Source of the DNA: Ancylobacter crimeensis
GTDB lineage: Bacteria; Pseudomonadota; Alphaproteobacteria; Rhizobiales; Xanthobacteraceae
Direction of reading: 5' to 3'
DNA length: 64,000 bases
Assembly (NCBI RefSeq): GCF_023016805.1
Contig: NZ_JALKCH010000002.1
Location: 310,001 to 374,000 of the forward strand
Part shown: one piece after another, positions 9,422 to 18,299 of the stretch
Numbering within the stretch: the first letter of the stretch is position 1
Layout: every line of letters starts with the position of its first letter
Position numbers and translations under genes: made by a program
The notes under the pieces: model-generated
Told to the model about the DNA's origin: nothing
What the model saw: the letters and a program-made list of their open reading frames with translations, nothing else
The model's database searches: none

Positions 9422-9850
9422 ATGACGGTGCGTCTGCGCGCCCATCATCTGCTGTGCCTGCTCACCTTCGTCGGCAAGGGTTACACGCCGGCCTTCACCG
9501 CACATTACCGGCGCATTGTGCGCCGGCTCGACGCTGGCGAGGATGTCGAGATGGTCGCCGGGCCGGACGACATCTGCGCGCCGATGCTCGCGGACGGTCA
9601 TCATTGTCTCGAAGCGAGGATCGCCGATCGCGATGCGGAGGCGGCGCAGGCGGTGGCGGCCCTGCTGGGAATGTCCGTTGCCGAAGGGGCACGCTTCATT
9701 CTTGCAGCGGACGTCCTCGGCCGCCTGCGAACCGGCTTTGCCGAGGGCGTCGTCCGTCAGGCCTGCACGGCTTGCCAGTGGGCCCCGCTCTGCGACGGCA
9801 TTGCCGGCTCCGGCTATGCGGGAACGCTGCTGAAGGGCGCAGAAGGCTGA
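9422..9850 (+). CDS. DUF1284 domain protein, cysteine-rich
   Basis: A 142-residue protein. The N-terminus LRAHHLLCLLTFVGKGYT is the hallmark of DUF1284, a family of unknown function suspected to bind an iron-sulfur cluster. Six cysteines (12, 52, 62, 115, 118, 124) and the paired His8-His9 are visible, with a C-terminal CxxCxxxxxC cluster that could ligate a metal or Fe-S centre (inference). A GGAGGGG Shine-Dalgarno precedes ATG 9422, only 27 bases after xseB, so co-transcription with xseB is likely. No signal peptide or membrane segment is visible. Function unknown. Confidence 0.85.
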   Translation: MTVRLRAHHLLCLLTFVGKGYTPAFTAHYRRIVRRLDAGEDVEMVAGPDDICAPMLADGHHCLEARIADRDAEAAQAVAALLGMSVAEGARFILAADVLGRLRTGFAEGVVRQACTACQWAPLCDGIAGSGYAGTLLKGAEG

Positions 9851-9860
9851 ACCGATGGCC

Positions 9861-10448
9861 TCAATAGAGGCCGGGAATGATCCGCGGCGTACGAGCCATG
9901 TAGGCGCGGTACTCATCGCCGAACGTATCGAGCATCATTCCTTCCTCCTGACCCACGCGGAAGAAGAACAGGATGCCGAAGCCGACGAGGCCGGCGGGGC
10001 CGGCGATGACGTTCGGAATCAGTATCAACTGCGCCAGCGCCCACAGGAAGAAGGCGGAATACATCGGGTGCCGCACATGGCCGTAGACCCCTTCCGTGAT
10101 AAGCCGGTGCTTTTCCTTGATCTCCAGCGTCACCGACCAGTTCTTGCCGAGATCCTTGTGAGTGCGTCGGAACAGCCAGAGCGAGGCGATGAAGACGAGG
10201 GTTCCGAACACAAGCTGCACGACAGTGAAAGGGTAGTTGGCGAAACGCGGCCAACCGGTTGCGACCCAGATGCCGGGAATGATGCCGAGGCCCATCGTCG
10301 AGCAGGTGAGGAGGATGCGTTCGCGCCGGCGGCTGCGGGCGTCCACCACCCGCTCGCGCTTCACACGTCGCTCGAAGGGATAGCGGATCATGTACCAGCC
10401 GATGAGGCCGAGTGCCCAGACGATCTTGGTGGCGGCGAGGAGGCTCAT
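9861..10448 (-). CDS. Membrane methyltransferase of the isoprenylcysteine methyltransferase/PEMT-like family
   Basis: This protein of about 195 residues has four or five transmembrane helices and the C-terminal ICMT/PEMT signature: LITEGVYGHVRHPMYSAFFL, then FFFRVGQEEGMMLDTFGDEY and a final YRAYMARTPRIIP. The family transfers methyl from SAM to lipid-like or small thiol substrates at the membrane. The bacterial substrate is usually unknown, and the RHP and EE..M..FG residues that bind SAM are intact. ATG 10448 puts the first helix at the N-terminus; ATG 10466 is an alternative. It lies 41 bases downstream of the lipase-like gene on the same strand and is probably co-transcribed with it. Confidence 0.82.
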   Translation of the reverse strand: MSLLAATKIVWALGLIGWYMIRYPFERRVKRERVVDARSRRRERILLTCSTMGLGIIPGIWVATGWPRFANYPFTVVQLVFGTLVFIASLWLFRRTHKDLGKNWSVTLEIKEKHRLITEGVYGHVRHPMYSAFFLWALAQLILIPNVIAGPAGLVGFGILFFFRVGQEEGMMLDTFGDEYRAYMARTPRIIPGLY

Positions 10449-10489
10449 CGGCGGGCTCGTTGGCATATGCGGCAGGGAAGGAGCGGCGA

Positions 10490-11827
10490 TCAGACGGTTT
10501 CGGGGCGGATGCGGGTCCATTCGCCGGAGGGTCCGAAGTGGTCGGCCGGTCCGTTGCGGCTCAGCGCCATATCGGGTAGCGGCACCGGGCCGAGGATGAA
10601 GGCGAAATAGTCATAGGCGGCGGGCCGCTCATTCGCGAGCATGAACTGGTAGTGCAGTCGCATCATGTGCCAGCGCAGCCGGTGCAGTTTTTCGACCGAG
10701 AGCATGGTCTTGATGTTCGCGGTCCGCAGCACCGGCATCGGCCGCGCCATTCCGGCCGGAAGGTCGATGACGTCGAGCGCCGCACGCTTCAGGCGTACCG
10801 GGTCGAACTTGTAGAAATTGATGGCATCGTGCCGTGCCTGGTACTCAACCCAGAACAGCCCCGGCGTCGCCGCGATCCGCTTCGCCTCGGTGCGGACGGC
10901 ACGCCCCTCGGGATGCAGGGCGAGTTTCGGAATGGTCGAGCCGCAGCTGAGGAGGCAAAGCCTGGTGCGGCCTTCGGCGAGAAACGGATCCGCTGTGAAT
11001 GCATGGTCGAGCAGACGCAGCGCGAGGGTTGCGCCGAGGCTGTGACCGACCAGGACCACCTCGTCATGCCCGCCGCTGCGCACGCGCTCGGCCAGGTGGG
11101 TGGCGAAGACCTCCAGCCGGACGTCGAGCGCCGGCGTACGACCCTTCATGTAATCGCGTGCGAGATCCCAGTCGTCGAGCGCGTGGTGTACCCGCCAGCG
11201 CCGGGCAAGCGTGTGAAACAGGGTGAGGAAGGTGGCGAGCCCGGCGCCTGTGCCGACCAGCCACAGCGTCCAGTCCGGAACCGTGTCCGGTGCAAAATGG
11301 GCGAACAGCGCGGAAAGGCCGAAACCGAGGCCCAGCGTCACGATGAGCCCGGCCAGCAGAAACAGCGCAACCACGGCGATCGGAAAGAAGAAGAACAGGC
11401 CGTAGCGTATGCAGGCCCGCATATAGCGCCAGGCCGTGCCGGTGATGAGGAAGTTCCACAGCGCCCGGAAGCCGTACCAGAGACGGACGACATCGGAGCG
11501 TGCATCGAGGGCATGGACGATATCGTCCCAATGCATCACCTCGTAATCCGTCTCCTGACGCCAGTTCGGCCCCTGAGCCCAGACCCGCCAGCGGCCCGAG
11601 AGGTCGCCGGGCCGGTCGAGCCGCTCGGACGTCTCCACGGCGAAGGACCAAAGCCGCGCGCAAAGCCCTGCCTGATAGGCGAAGCGGCCGTGATGATAGT
11701 CCAGATCGGTAGCATCATGCCCCGGCAGAAACAGCACGAGCCGGCGTCGCGCCTTGGGCGGCGCGGCATGTGACGCTGTTTGCGGCTCGTCCGCATTCGA
11801 CCGCATGGCGACCGTCTCGACCTTCAT
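10490..11827 (-). CDS. Membrane-anchored alpha/beta-hydrolase-like protein of unknown substrate
   Basis: A 445-residue protein. An N-terminal segment RRLVLFLPGHDATDLDYHHGRF resembles the first strand and oxyanion loop of an alpha/beta hydrolase. Two long hydrophobic segments (about 142-172 and 186-206) follow, then the nucleophile elbow VVLVGHSLGATLAL with Ser263. The hydrolase core therefore appears interrupted by a two-helix membrane hairpin. This resembles uncharacterised lipase/esterase-like membrane proteins, but I cannot name a family with confidence. ATG 11827 (MKVETVAMRS) has AGAAGGG upstream and excludes an Arg/Pro-rich extension. It pairs with the ICMT-like methyltransferase gene downstream, suggesting a shared role in lipid modification (inference). 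Confidence 0.75.
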   Translation of the reverse strand: MKVETVAMRSNADEPQTASHAAPPKARRRLVLFLPGHDATDLDYHHGRFAYQAGLCARLWSFAVETSERLDRPGDLSGRWRVWAQGPNWRQETDYEVMHWDDIVHALDARSDVVRLWYGFRALWNFLITGTAWRYMRACIRYGLFFFFPIAVVALFLLAGLIVTLGLGFGLSALFAHFAPDTVPDWTLWLVGTGAGLATFLTLFHTLARRWRVHHALDDWDLARDYMKGRTPALDVRLEVFATHLAERVRSGGHDEVVLVGHSLGATLALRLLDHAFTADPFLAEGRTRLCLLSCGSTIPKLALHPEGRAVRTEAKRIAATPGLFWVEYQARHDAINFYKFDPVRLKRAALDVIDLPAGMARPMPVLRTANIKTMLSVEKLHRLRWHMMRLHYQFMLANERPAAYDYFAFILGPVPLPDMALSRNGPADHFGPSGEWTRIRPETV

Positions 11828-12050
11828 GGTTGGCCCTTCTATCGGAGAGCCGCGGCTTGGCCAACCCTGCGCGACGCGCCCCGGTGCCGGCGAGGGCGGG
11901 AACAGCCAATGGAGGCTTCGCGTTGCACCCGGAGGCGGCATTGTGTATGCCGAAGGTTGGCCGCGGCGATGACGCAGGAAGCTGGCGCGAGAAAGCCGGC
12001 ATGCCCTTGCTCGTCAGCCTCAGCCCCGCAGACCCGTACCGGAGACATCC

Positions 12051-13982
12051 TTGACCCGACCTTCGACGCCTCTTCTCGATCAGGTGCGCGAGCCCGCGGA
12101 TCTGCGCCGCCTGCCGGAAGATCGTCTGGCGGAGCTGGCGGCGGAGCTGCGTGCCGAGACCATCGACGCGGTTTCGATAACCGGAGGCCATCTCGGGGCC
12201 GGTCTCGGCGTGGTCGAGCTTACCGTGGCGCTGCATTATGTGTTCAATACCCCGGACGACCGGCTCATCTGGGATGTCGGCCACCAATGCTACCCCCACA
12301 AGATACTTACCGGCCGGCGCGAGCGCATCCGCACGCTGCGCCAGGGTGGAGGCCTGTCGGGTTTCACCAACCGGACCGAGAGCATTTATGATCCGTTCGG
12401 CGCCGGCCACTCCTCGACCTCGATTTCCGCGGGTCTGGGAATGGCGGTGGCGCGGGATCTGGAGGACGCCCAGCGCAATGTGGTCTGTGTCATCGGCGAT
12501 GGCGCCATGTCGGCCGGGATGGCTTATGAAGCGATGAACAATGCCGGCGCGATGGATTCGCGCCTCATCGTCATCCTCAACGACAACGACATGTCGATCG
12601 CCCCGCCCGTGGGTGCGATGTCGGCTTATCTCGCCCGCCTCATTTCAGGTCGCACCTATCGCTCGCTGCGCGAGACAGCCAAGCAGCTCGCCGGCAACCT
12701 GCCCAAATTCCTCGGTCGCCACGCCGCGCGTGCGGAGGAATATGCTCGCGGCTTTCTGTCGGGCGGCACGCTGTTCGAGGAACTCGGCTTCTATTATGTC
12801 GGGCCGATCGACGGGCACAATCTCGACCATCTGCTGCCCGTTCTGCGCAATGTGCGCGATGCACAGAGTGGTCCTGTCCTCGTCCATGTCGTGACTCAGA
12901 AGGGCAAGGGCTACGGCCCCGCCGAGGCGTCTGCCGACAAATATCACGGCGTCCAGCGTTTCGATGTCGCCACCGGCGCCCAGCGCAAACCGGTGTCGAA
13001 CGCGCCAAGCTATACACGCGTCTTCGCCGAGACCCTGATCGACGAGGCGCGTCGCGACTCCAGGATCGTCGCCATCAATGCCGCCATGCCGGCGGGCACC
13101 GGGCTCGATTTGTTTGGCGAGGTCTTTCCCGAACGCAGCTTCGATGTCGGCATTGCCGAGCAGCATGCCGTGACCTTCGCGGCGGGCCTTGCAACCGAGG
13201 GCTACAAGCCGTTCTGCGCCATCTATTCCACCTTCCTTCAGCGCGGCTACGACCAGATCGTCCACGATGTCGCGATCCAGAAGCTGCCGGTGCGCTTCGC
13301 GATCGACCGCGCCGGGCTCGTCGGAGCCGATGGCGCGACGCATGCCGGTGCCTATGACGTGCCGATGTTGGCGTGTCTGCCCGACATGGTGGTGATGGCG
13401 GCGGCCGACGAAGCCGAGCTGGTCCATATGGTGGCGACGGCCGCGGCCTATGATGATGGCCCGATCGCCTTCCGCTATCCGCGGGGGGAGGGCGTTGGCG
13501 TCGAGCGGCCGATCCATGGCCTGCCGCTGCCGATCGGCCGCGGGCGCATCGTGCGCGAAGGCTCAAAGGTTGCGCTGCTCTCGCTCGGCACCCGGCTTGC
13601 CGCCTGTCTTGCCGCGGCAGACCAGCTCGCGAGCTTTGGCCTGTCCACGACGGTTGCCGATGCGCGCTTCGCCAAGCCGCTCGACCGCGATCTCATCCTG
13701 AATCTGGCGCGCAATCACGAGGTGCTGGTCACGGTGGAAGAGGGAGCCGTCGGCGGCTTCGGCAGCCATGTGCTGACCCTGCTCGCCCAGGCCGGCGCAC
13801 TCGACCGCGGGCTGAAGATCCGCACCCTGCAGATGCCCGACACGTTCATCGACCACGATACCCCGACCAATCAGATGGCGCGGGCCGGGCTCGATGCCCG
13901 GGGAATCGTCGGCAGCGTGCTCGCCTCGCTGGGTCGGGAGCAGGACGTCTCTGTGATCACCGCGGGTCTTTCGCGGGCCTGA
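12051..13982 (+). CDS. dxs: 1-deoxy-D-xylulose-5-phosphate synthase
   Basis: This 643-residue thiamine diphosphate enzyme condenses pyruvate and glyceraldehyde 3-phosphate to DXP, the first step of the MEP isoprenoid pathway; DXP also feeds thiamine and pyridoxal synthesis. Motifs are [20 protein letters not shown], the cofactor-binding [18 protein letters not shown], and [15 protein letters not shown] of the pyrimidine domain. The start is the TTG at 12051, because GGAGA lies 5 bases upstream and residues [12 protein letters not shown] match family N-termini. The stop codon is 1 base from the convergent stop of the next gene. Confidence 0.97.
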   Translation: MTRPSTPLLDQVREPADLRRLPEDRLAELAAELRAETIDAVSITGGHLGAGLGVVELTVALHYVFNTPDDRLIWDVGHQCYPHKILTGRRERIRTLRQGGGLSGFTNRTESIYDPFGAGHSSTSISAGLGMAVARDLEDAQRNVVCVIGDGAMSAGMAYEAMNNAGAMDSRLIVILNDNDMSIAPPVGAMSAYLARLISGRTYRSLRETAKQLAGNLPKFLGRHAARAEEYARGFLSGGTLFEELGFYYVGPIDGHNLDHLLPVLRNVRDAQSGPVLVHVVTQKGKGYGPAEASADKYHGVQRFDVATGAQRKPVSNAPSYTRVFAETLIDEARRDSRIVAINAAMPAGTGLDLFGEVFPERSFDVGIAEQHAVTFAAGLATEGYKPFCAIYSTFLQRGYDQIVHDVAIQKLPVRFAIDRAGLVGADGATHAGAYDVPMLACLPDMVVMAAADEAELVHMVATAAAYDDGPIAFRYPRGEGVGVERPIHGLPLPIGRGRIVREGSKVALLSLGTRLAACLAAADQLASFGLSTTVADARFAKPLDRDLILNLARNHEVLVTVEEGAVGGFGSHVLTLLAQAGALDRGLKIRTLQMPDTFIDHDTPTNQMARAGLDARGIVGSVLASLGREQDVSVITAGLSRA

Positions 13983-13983
13983 C

Positions 13984-14649
13984 TTACTTCGCCTTGGCAG
14001 TCGTCGCCGGGGCCGGTGTGGTGCCCGGTGTGACACAGGCTGCGGAAAAAGCGGCGACCGCCTTGTCAGCACCGAGCAGAGGTACGGTCTCTACGGTTCC
14101 CGGCGCCGCAAGGCGAAGCTGCTCGCCGGCGCTGAACAGCTGCACCAGCTTCGGCTCCAGCCGCACCTGCGTCTCGACAGCCTTGCGGCCTGGCGCCACG
14201 GAGGGGAACACGCTCGCGGCGAACTCCACCTTGCTCTTGCCGGCGGAGGCGAGCAGGCGGATCGCATCGCCGGTCTGGGCCTTGGGCGGCGAGACCTCGG
14301 CGACGATCTGGAACAGCGCCGCCTGCGGACGGCAGATCGCCACCAGCGTCGGGGTCGGCGCACCGGGCATGCGGAATTGAAGGAGAACGGCCTCGCCGTC
14401 CCGACTGAAGTTCCACACGCCGGCCGGCTTCGGCTTGACGGCCTCCTTGGCGGTGTCCTTCCCCTTCTTTGATTTTCTGCGCACCGGCTTTGCATCGTCG
14501 CGGGCGGCGACCTGCTGCGTCTGTTGGGCGGCTGCCGCCTGCGCCCGGCCCGTGCCCGGAACAAGCGCGAGGCCGGTGGACAGGGCAAGGAGGAGGCCGG
14601 CTCCGGCGCGCCGGAAGGAAGGGCGGAGGCAGGTCGACGTGAAACGCAT
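13984..14649 (-). CDS. Secreted periplasmic protein of unknown function
   Basis: A 221-residue protein. The N-terminus has a twin-Arg/Lys region followed by a hydrophobic core (AGAGLLLALSTGLALVPG) and a likely signal peptidase site near AQA (residue ~38). A Lys/Arg-rich spacer (KPVRRKSKKGKDTAKEA) precedes a ~140-residue compact domain starting GVWNFSRDGEAVLLQF and containing two cysteines (CRP and AACV), which could form a disulfide. It is not a clear member of a family I know; a link to the invasion-associated locus B proteins was considered and is not supported. It is divergent from tlyA, with 97 bases between starts, and convergent with dxs. Confidence 0.78.
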   Translation of the reverse strand: MRFTSTCLRPSFRRAGAGLLLALSTGLALVPGTGRAQAAAAQQTQQVAARDDAKPVRRKSKKGKDTAKEAVKPKPAGVWNFSRDGEAVLLQFRMPGAPTPTLVAICRPQAALFQIVAEVSPPKAQTGDAIRLLASAGKSKVEFAASVFPSVAPGRKAVETQVRLEPKLVQLFSAGEQLRLAAPGTVETVPLLGADKAVAAFSAACVTPGTTPAPATTAKAK

Positions 14650-14746
14650 CTCTTTCCTGGCGGCTCCGGGAGGTCTACATGCGCGATACGCGCTGGCGTG
14701 GCTCTCTCGTCATACTGCCATGCGGGTGAACGGGTGGTGACCGAGA

Positions 14747-15526
14747 GTGACGGAAACAGGCGAGCCCACGGCCGACACACGAAGACGTCAACGCGCCGAC
14801 CGGCTGCTGGTCGAGCTTGGCCTTTATGAGAGCCGCGCCCGTGCGCAGGCGGCGATCGCCGCCGGCTGCGTGACGGTGAATGGCCGCAGGCTGACGCGCC
14901 CCGCCGACTTGGTTTCGCCCGACGCGCAGATCGAGGCGCAGGAGCCTTATGCCTGGGTTTCCCGCGGCGGCTTGAAGCTTGAGGCGGCACTCGAGGCTGG
15001 ACAGGTGAGCGTCGCCGGGCTCGATGCCCTTGATGTCGGTGCCTCGACCGGCGGCTTTACCGAGGTGCTGCTGGCACGCGGCGCCCGGCGCGTCTATGCC
15101 GTGGATGTCGGGCGGGACCAGCTTCATCCCCGCCTGCGCGCCCGCCCCGAGGTGATGTCGCTTGAAGCGATCGACATCCGCGCGCTGCCGGACGGCGTCA
15201 TCGCCAAGCCAGTCGGAATCATCGTCATTGATGTCAGCTTCATCCGGCTGGAGCAGGTCCTGCCCGCCGCGCTTCGCCATGCTGCGCCGGATGCACGCCT
15301 GATTGCGCTGGTGAAGCCGCAATTCGAGGTGGGGCGCGACAAGCTCTCCAAGGGTGGAATCGTAAAGGACCCCGCCGCCCGACAGGGCGCGCTCGATCAT
15401 GTGGTCGCTGTTCTCGCGGAGCTCGGCTGGCGCACGCTCCACATCCTGCCCTCGCCCATTGCGGGTGGGGACGGCAATGAGGAGAGCCTCGTCGTCGCGG
15501 CACCCGCGGCGATCCGTGCGGGTTGA
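14747..15526 (+). CDS. tlyA: TlyA-family rRNA 2'-O-methyltransferase (S4 + FtsJ domains)
   Basis: A 259-residue protein. An N-terminal S4 RNA-binding domain (about residues 14-70, RADRLLVELGLYESRARAQA) is followed by a Rossmann methyltransferase domain with the SAM motif LDVGASTGGFTEVLLARGA and a later IIVIDVSFIRLEQVL strand. TlyA proteins methylate ribose in 16S and/or 23S rRNA and, in mycobacteria, affect capreomycin sensitivity; the exact sites here are unknown. GTG 14747 was taken as start because no upstream in-frame start fits the S4 fold. It precedes an RNA m5U methyltransferase and follows dxs, a common alphaproteobacterial order. Confidence 0.92.
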   Translation: MTETGEPTADTRRRQRADRLLVELGLYESRARAQAAIAAGCVTVNGRRLTRPADLVSPDAQIEAQEPYAWVSRGGLKLEAALEAGQVSVAGLDALDVGASTGGFTEVLLARGARRVYAVDVGRDQLHPRLRARPEVMSLEAIDIRALPDGVIAKPVGIIVIDVSFIRLEQVLPAALRHAAPDARLIALVKPQFEVGRDKLSKGGIVKDPAARQGALDHVVAVLAELGWRTLHILPSPIAGGDGNEESLVVAAPAAIRAG

Positions 15527-15663
15527 GCCGGACATCTCCCGCGCGGCACTGGTGCTTTCCGGCATGAGAGACGATATGCGGGAAGCGCCAGTGCCGGTGT
15601 GGCGGGGAAGCGCGTCCCCGCCGCGCCTGCGGACGCCGTCCTCACATTGCCGGGTCTTCCTCG

Positions 15664-16929
15664 ATGTCCGAACGTGCCGTGCTCACCATCGACCATGTCG
15701 GACAGCGAGGCGACGGAGTCGCGTTTGCGGATGATGGGCCGGTCTATGTACCGCTGGCCCTGCCCGGCGAGCGGATCGCCATCGAGCGGGACGGTGATCG
15801 CGGGCGCCTCGTCGAGATCATCGACGCAAGCGGGGACCGGCGCGCGCCGTTCTGTCCCCATGTCGGGCCTTGCGGCGGTTGTTCGCTGCAGCAATGGGAT
15901 CCCGTTCCCTATGCCGTGTGGAAGCGTGGTCTGGTGGCGGATGTGCTCGCGCGCGCAGGGATCGAGGCTCCCGTCTATCCGCTGCGCGACGCCCATGGCG
16001 CCGGCAGGCGCCGTGCGACCTTTCACGCTCGCTCCGGCGGCAACGGCCGGGCCGGGCGGGATACGCTCGCCGTAGGCTTCGCCGGTCGTCGCAGTCACGC
16101 GGTGGTGCCCATCGACGCCTGCCCGATATTGACGCCGGGCCTCGACGGTGCGCTCTCGGCCGCCTGGGCGGTGGCCGAAGTGTTGGCGCCGCTCGCCAAG
16201 CCGCTCGATATCCAGGTGACCGAGACGCTTGCCGGTATCGACATGGATGTCCGCGGCTCCGGTGCCCTGAAGCCGGCAGTGATGGCTCGGCTGGGCGAGG
16301 TGGCGGGGCGTCACGGCCTTGCACGTCTCACCCGGCACGGCGAACTCGTCATCCAGCGCGAGCCACCCACTCTCGCCATGGGCCGGGCGCTGGTGCCGCT
16401 TCCGCCTGGATCCTTCCTGCAGGCAACGGCGGAAGGCGAGCGTATCCTCGCCGAGCTTGTCGTCGCCGCACTGACCGAGGGTGGCCGGAGGAAGTTTGGT
16501 CGCGTTGCGGATCTTTTTTGCGGAGTCGGCACCTTTGCCCTGCGGCTGGCGGAAATCGTTCGGGTGAGCGCCGTGGAGGGCGGCGCAGCCGCCGTCGAGG
16601 CGCTGACGCGCGCCGCTCGTTCTACACATGGCCTCAAGCCCGTCGTCGCGGAAACGCGTGACCTTTTCCGTCGCCCTTTGGTGCCGTTCGAACTGAAAGC
16701 CTTCGATGCCGTGATCTTCGATCCGCCGCGCCAGGGTGCCGAAGCGCAGGCCCGGGAACTCGCGCGCAGCGCGGTTCCGCTGGTGATCGCCGTATCATGC
16801 GATCCGGTGAGCTTCACGCGCGATGCGCGACTGCTGATCGAGGGAGGGTATCGCCTGACCGGCGTTGCTCCGGTCGACCAGTTCCGCTATTCCGCCCATG
16901 TCGAACTGGTCGGGCGGTTCGAAAGATGA
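15664..16929 (+). CDS. Class I RNA m5U methyltransferase (RlmD/RumA-like)
   Basis: A 421-residue protein. An N-terminal TRAM-like domain (about residues 1-58) is followed by a four-cysteine iron-sulfur motif (C64, C70, C73 in [10 protein letters not shown], and a later DACPIL). The C-terminal methyltransferase domain has [16 protein letters not shown] for SAM binding, [11 protein letters not shown], and the nucleophile Cys in [12 protein letters not shown]. This is the RumA/RlmD family, which makes 5-methyluridine in 23S rRNA; the target uridine cannot be set from sequence. Its gene follows tlyA after 137 bases, suggesting a small rRNA-modification group. Confidence 0.92.
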   Translation: MSERAVLTIDHVGQRGDGVAFADDGPVYVPLALPGERIAIERDGDRGRLVEIIDASGDRRAPFCPHVGPCGGCSLQQWDPVPYAVWKRGLVADVLARAGIEAPVYPLRDAHGAGRRRATFHARSGGNGRAGRDTLAVGFAGRRSHAVVPIDACPILTPGLDGALSAAWAVAEVLAPLAKPLDIQVTETLAGIDMDVRGSGALKPAVMARLGEVAGRHGLARLTRHGELVIQREPPTLAMGRALVPLPPGSFLQATAEGERILAELVVAALTEGGRRKFGRVADLFCGVGTFALRLAEIVRVSAVEGGAAAVEALTRAARSTHGLKPVVAETRDLFRRPLVPFELKAFDAVIFDPPRQGAEAQARELARSAVPLVIAVSCDPVSFTRDARLLIEGGYRLTGVAPVDQFRYSAHVELVGRFER

Positions 16930-16947
16930 ACGCCGCAGGGCAACCGA

Positions 16948-17169
16948 TCATTGCGAGGCGGGATTGTCGCCCCCGCACCGGTTGACGACCCGCACCAGCG
17001 CGGAAAAACCCTTCGCTATCGAATAGGGCATCCAGCTTGGCAGGAAACGATAGGGATGATCGACAGGCAGGGCCTGGCTGTAGAGCCGAGCCATTTGCAC
17101 TTCGTAGCGCGCGCGGCCTTTGGATTTAGGTCGACTGGATCGAGGTATTTTGGTGTTGGATGCCGTCAT
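16948..17169 (-). CDS. Small basic hypothetical protein (73 aa)
   Basis: This 73-residue, Arg/Lys/Ser-rich frame starts at ATG 17169 (MTASNTKIPRSSRPKSKGRA) and contains an aromatic centre (YRFLPSWMPYSIAKGFSALVRVV). I recognise no family. Three things favour a real gene. GGAG lies 10 bases before the ATG. A good promoter (TTGTGC-17-TATGAT) lies 27-55 bases upstream on the same strand. The upstream region is clearly AT-rich compared with its surroundings. It is tail-to-tail with the RNA methyltransferase gene. The weak point is codon composition, which is near that of non-coding GC-rich DNA. Confidence 0.5.
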   Translation of the reverse strand: MTASNTKIPRSSRPKSKGRARYEVQMARLYSQALPVDHPYRFLPSWMPYSIAKGFSALVRVVNRCGGDNPASQ

Positions 17170-17330
17170 GAGGAGGCTGCTCCATCGCTTCCTTCATCAT
17201 AGAAAATTTTGCGGCACTGCACAAATTGTTCGAAGGCAAATTACGCCAAAATGCTTGTTATTCTGGGTTGTTTGCCCGTTTATTGAAAAATGATGTCAGA
17301 ATTATCGGCATATTTTTCTGATTTGTGAAT
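17170..17330. other. AT-rich islet between two minus-strand genes
   Basis: About 160 bases are visibly AT-rich (runs such as AAAATTTT, CATATTTTTC and ATTGAAAAATGATG) in an otherwise GC-rich window. They hold the predicted promoter of the 73-aa gene. They also hold a weak inverted repeat TCAGAA/TTCTGA just after the 3' end of the DUF1194 gene, which might act in termination. No insertion-sequence ends or duplications are visible. Confidence 0.6.
17196..17224 (-). promoter_or_regulatory. Predicted sigma-70 promoter for the 73-aa gene
   Basis: On the minus strand, TTGTGC (17224-17219) and TATGAT (17201-17196) are separated by 17 bases in an AT-rich stretch. The predicted transcript would start near 17189 and give a ~20-base leader containing GGAG before the ATG at 17169. 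Confidence 0.5.
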
Positions 17331-18170
17331 TCAGTTTCCCCATCGCTCCATCCACATGCGCTCGCCAACCGTGCAGGATATCCGGTGCCTGCCCTCTGCC
17401 GGCTGCACGGTCGGGATCGTTCGTGGCTGGACGCCGGCAACCTCGAGGACGAGTTTGGTGCGGATAGCATCGGCGAATTCATGCCGAGTGCGGATCGGGA
17501 TGACGAAAGCCCCTGGTCCGCCGATCACGCAGTCTTCGTAATAGATGTCGAGATCGCGGATATCGAGCATGGAGCCCGCAGGATCCTTCAGCAGGAGTGG
17601 CAGGCCGTTGATGGTAATTCCGCGGGCCACGGCGTCGTCGCGCGTGGGCTCCACCAGCGGGCCCTGATTGTTGGTTCCGTCACCTGAAATATCGATCACC
17701 CGCCGCAGGCCGCGCACGCCATTATGCTCGAACAGCTTTGCGCTGAAGGCTATAGCTCCCGAGATCGAGGTCCGATAGACCCGGCGCAGGGGGGCGGTCC
17801 GGACGGCCTCGGCAAAACGCAACGCGCTTGCTTCGCCATCAACAATGGTCCAGTCGACGACGACCTTCTGCTCGTCGACGCCGGCCCATTCGACATAGGT
17901 GACGGCGATCCGGCCGATCGGCCCCAGTTTCAGGGCGTCGAGAAACTCTTTGGAGATAACGGCCTGGCTGTAGCCTTCCCGCTGCAGGGCGAGTTCATCG
18001 AGGTCCATGGAATAGGAAATGTCGACGGCCAGGACGAGTTCGACATCGACCGGTTCGTCGGCCGCCCATGCAAGCCGTGGAGGGAAGGCCCACAGCAGGA
18101 AGCCGGTCGCGAACAGCGCCCTCGCTACCACTCGCCATGCATGGACCGCCGACACGATATTGCGCATCAT
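17331..18170 (-). CDS. DUF1194 protein, secreted von Willebrand factor A-like domain
   Basis: A 279-residue protein. A signal peptide runs to about residue 36 (FATGFLLWAFPPRLAWA|AD), then a vWA-type domain begins with VELVLAVDISYSM, a metal-ion (MIDAS) DxSxS motif at Asp50, Ser52 and Ser54. A later DISGDGTNNQG strand-loop also fits a vWA fold. DUF1194 members are exported proteins of unknown role found mostly in alphaproteobacteria; vWA domains usually mediate Mg2+-dependent protein contacts. The start is set at the ATG pair 18170/18167, just before the signal peptide. It has no obvious operon partner. Confidence 0.87.
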   Translation of the reverse strand: MMRNIVSAVHAWRVVARALFATGFLLWAFPPRLAWAADEPVDVELVLAVDISYSMDLDELALQREGYSQAVISKEFLDALKLGPIGRIAVTYVEWAGVDEQKVVVDWTIVDGEASALRFAEAVRTAPLRRVYRTSISGAIAFSAKLFEHNGVRGLRRVIDISGDGTNNQGPLVEPTRDDAVARGITINGLPLLLKDPAGSMLDIRDLDIYYEDCVIGGPGAFVIPIRTRHEFADAIRTKLVLEVAGVQPRTIPTVQPAEGRHRISCTVGERMWMERWGN

Positions 18171-18299
18171 CGCGACCTCCGCCGGTAGACGGAACGCCGA
18201 AGGCCGCAACGCCTTGATCGGAGCGTGGTCCGGCCGGTGACGTCACATCCGGTTCATGGTGACATGGCGTCGCGATGCACTGAAGCCGAAACTTGGTTC

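Noticed and set aside
13984..14649. Invasion-associated locus B (IalB) identity for the periplasmic protein
   Set aside because: The expected IalB sequence pattern is absent; kept as unknown secreted protein.
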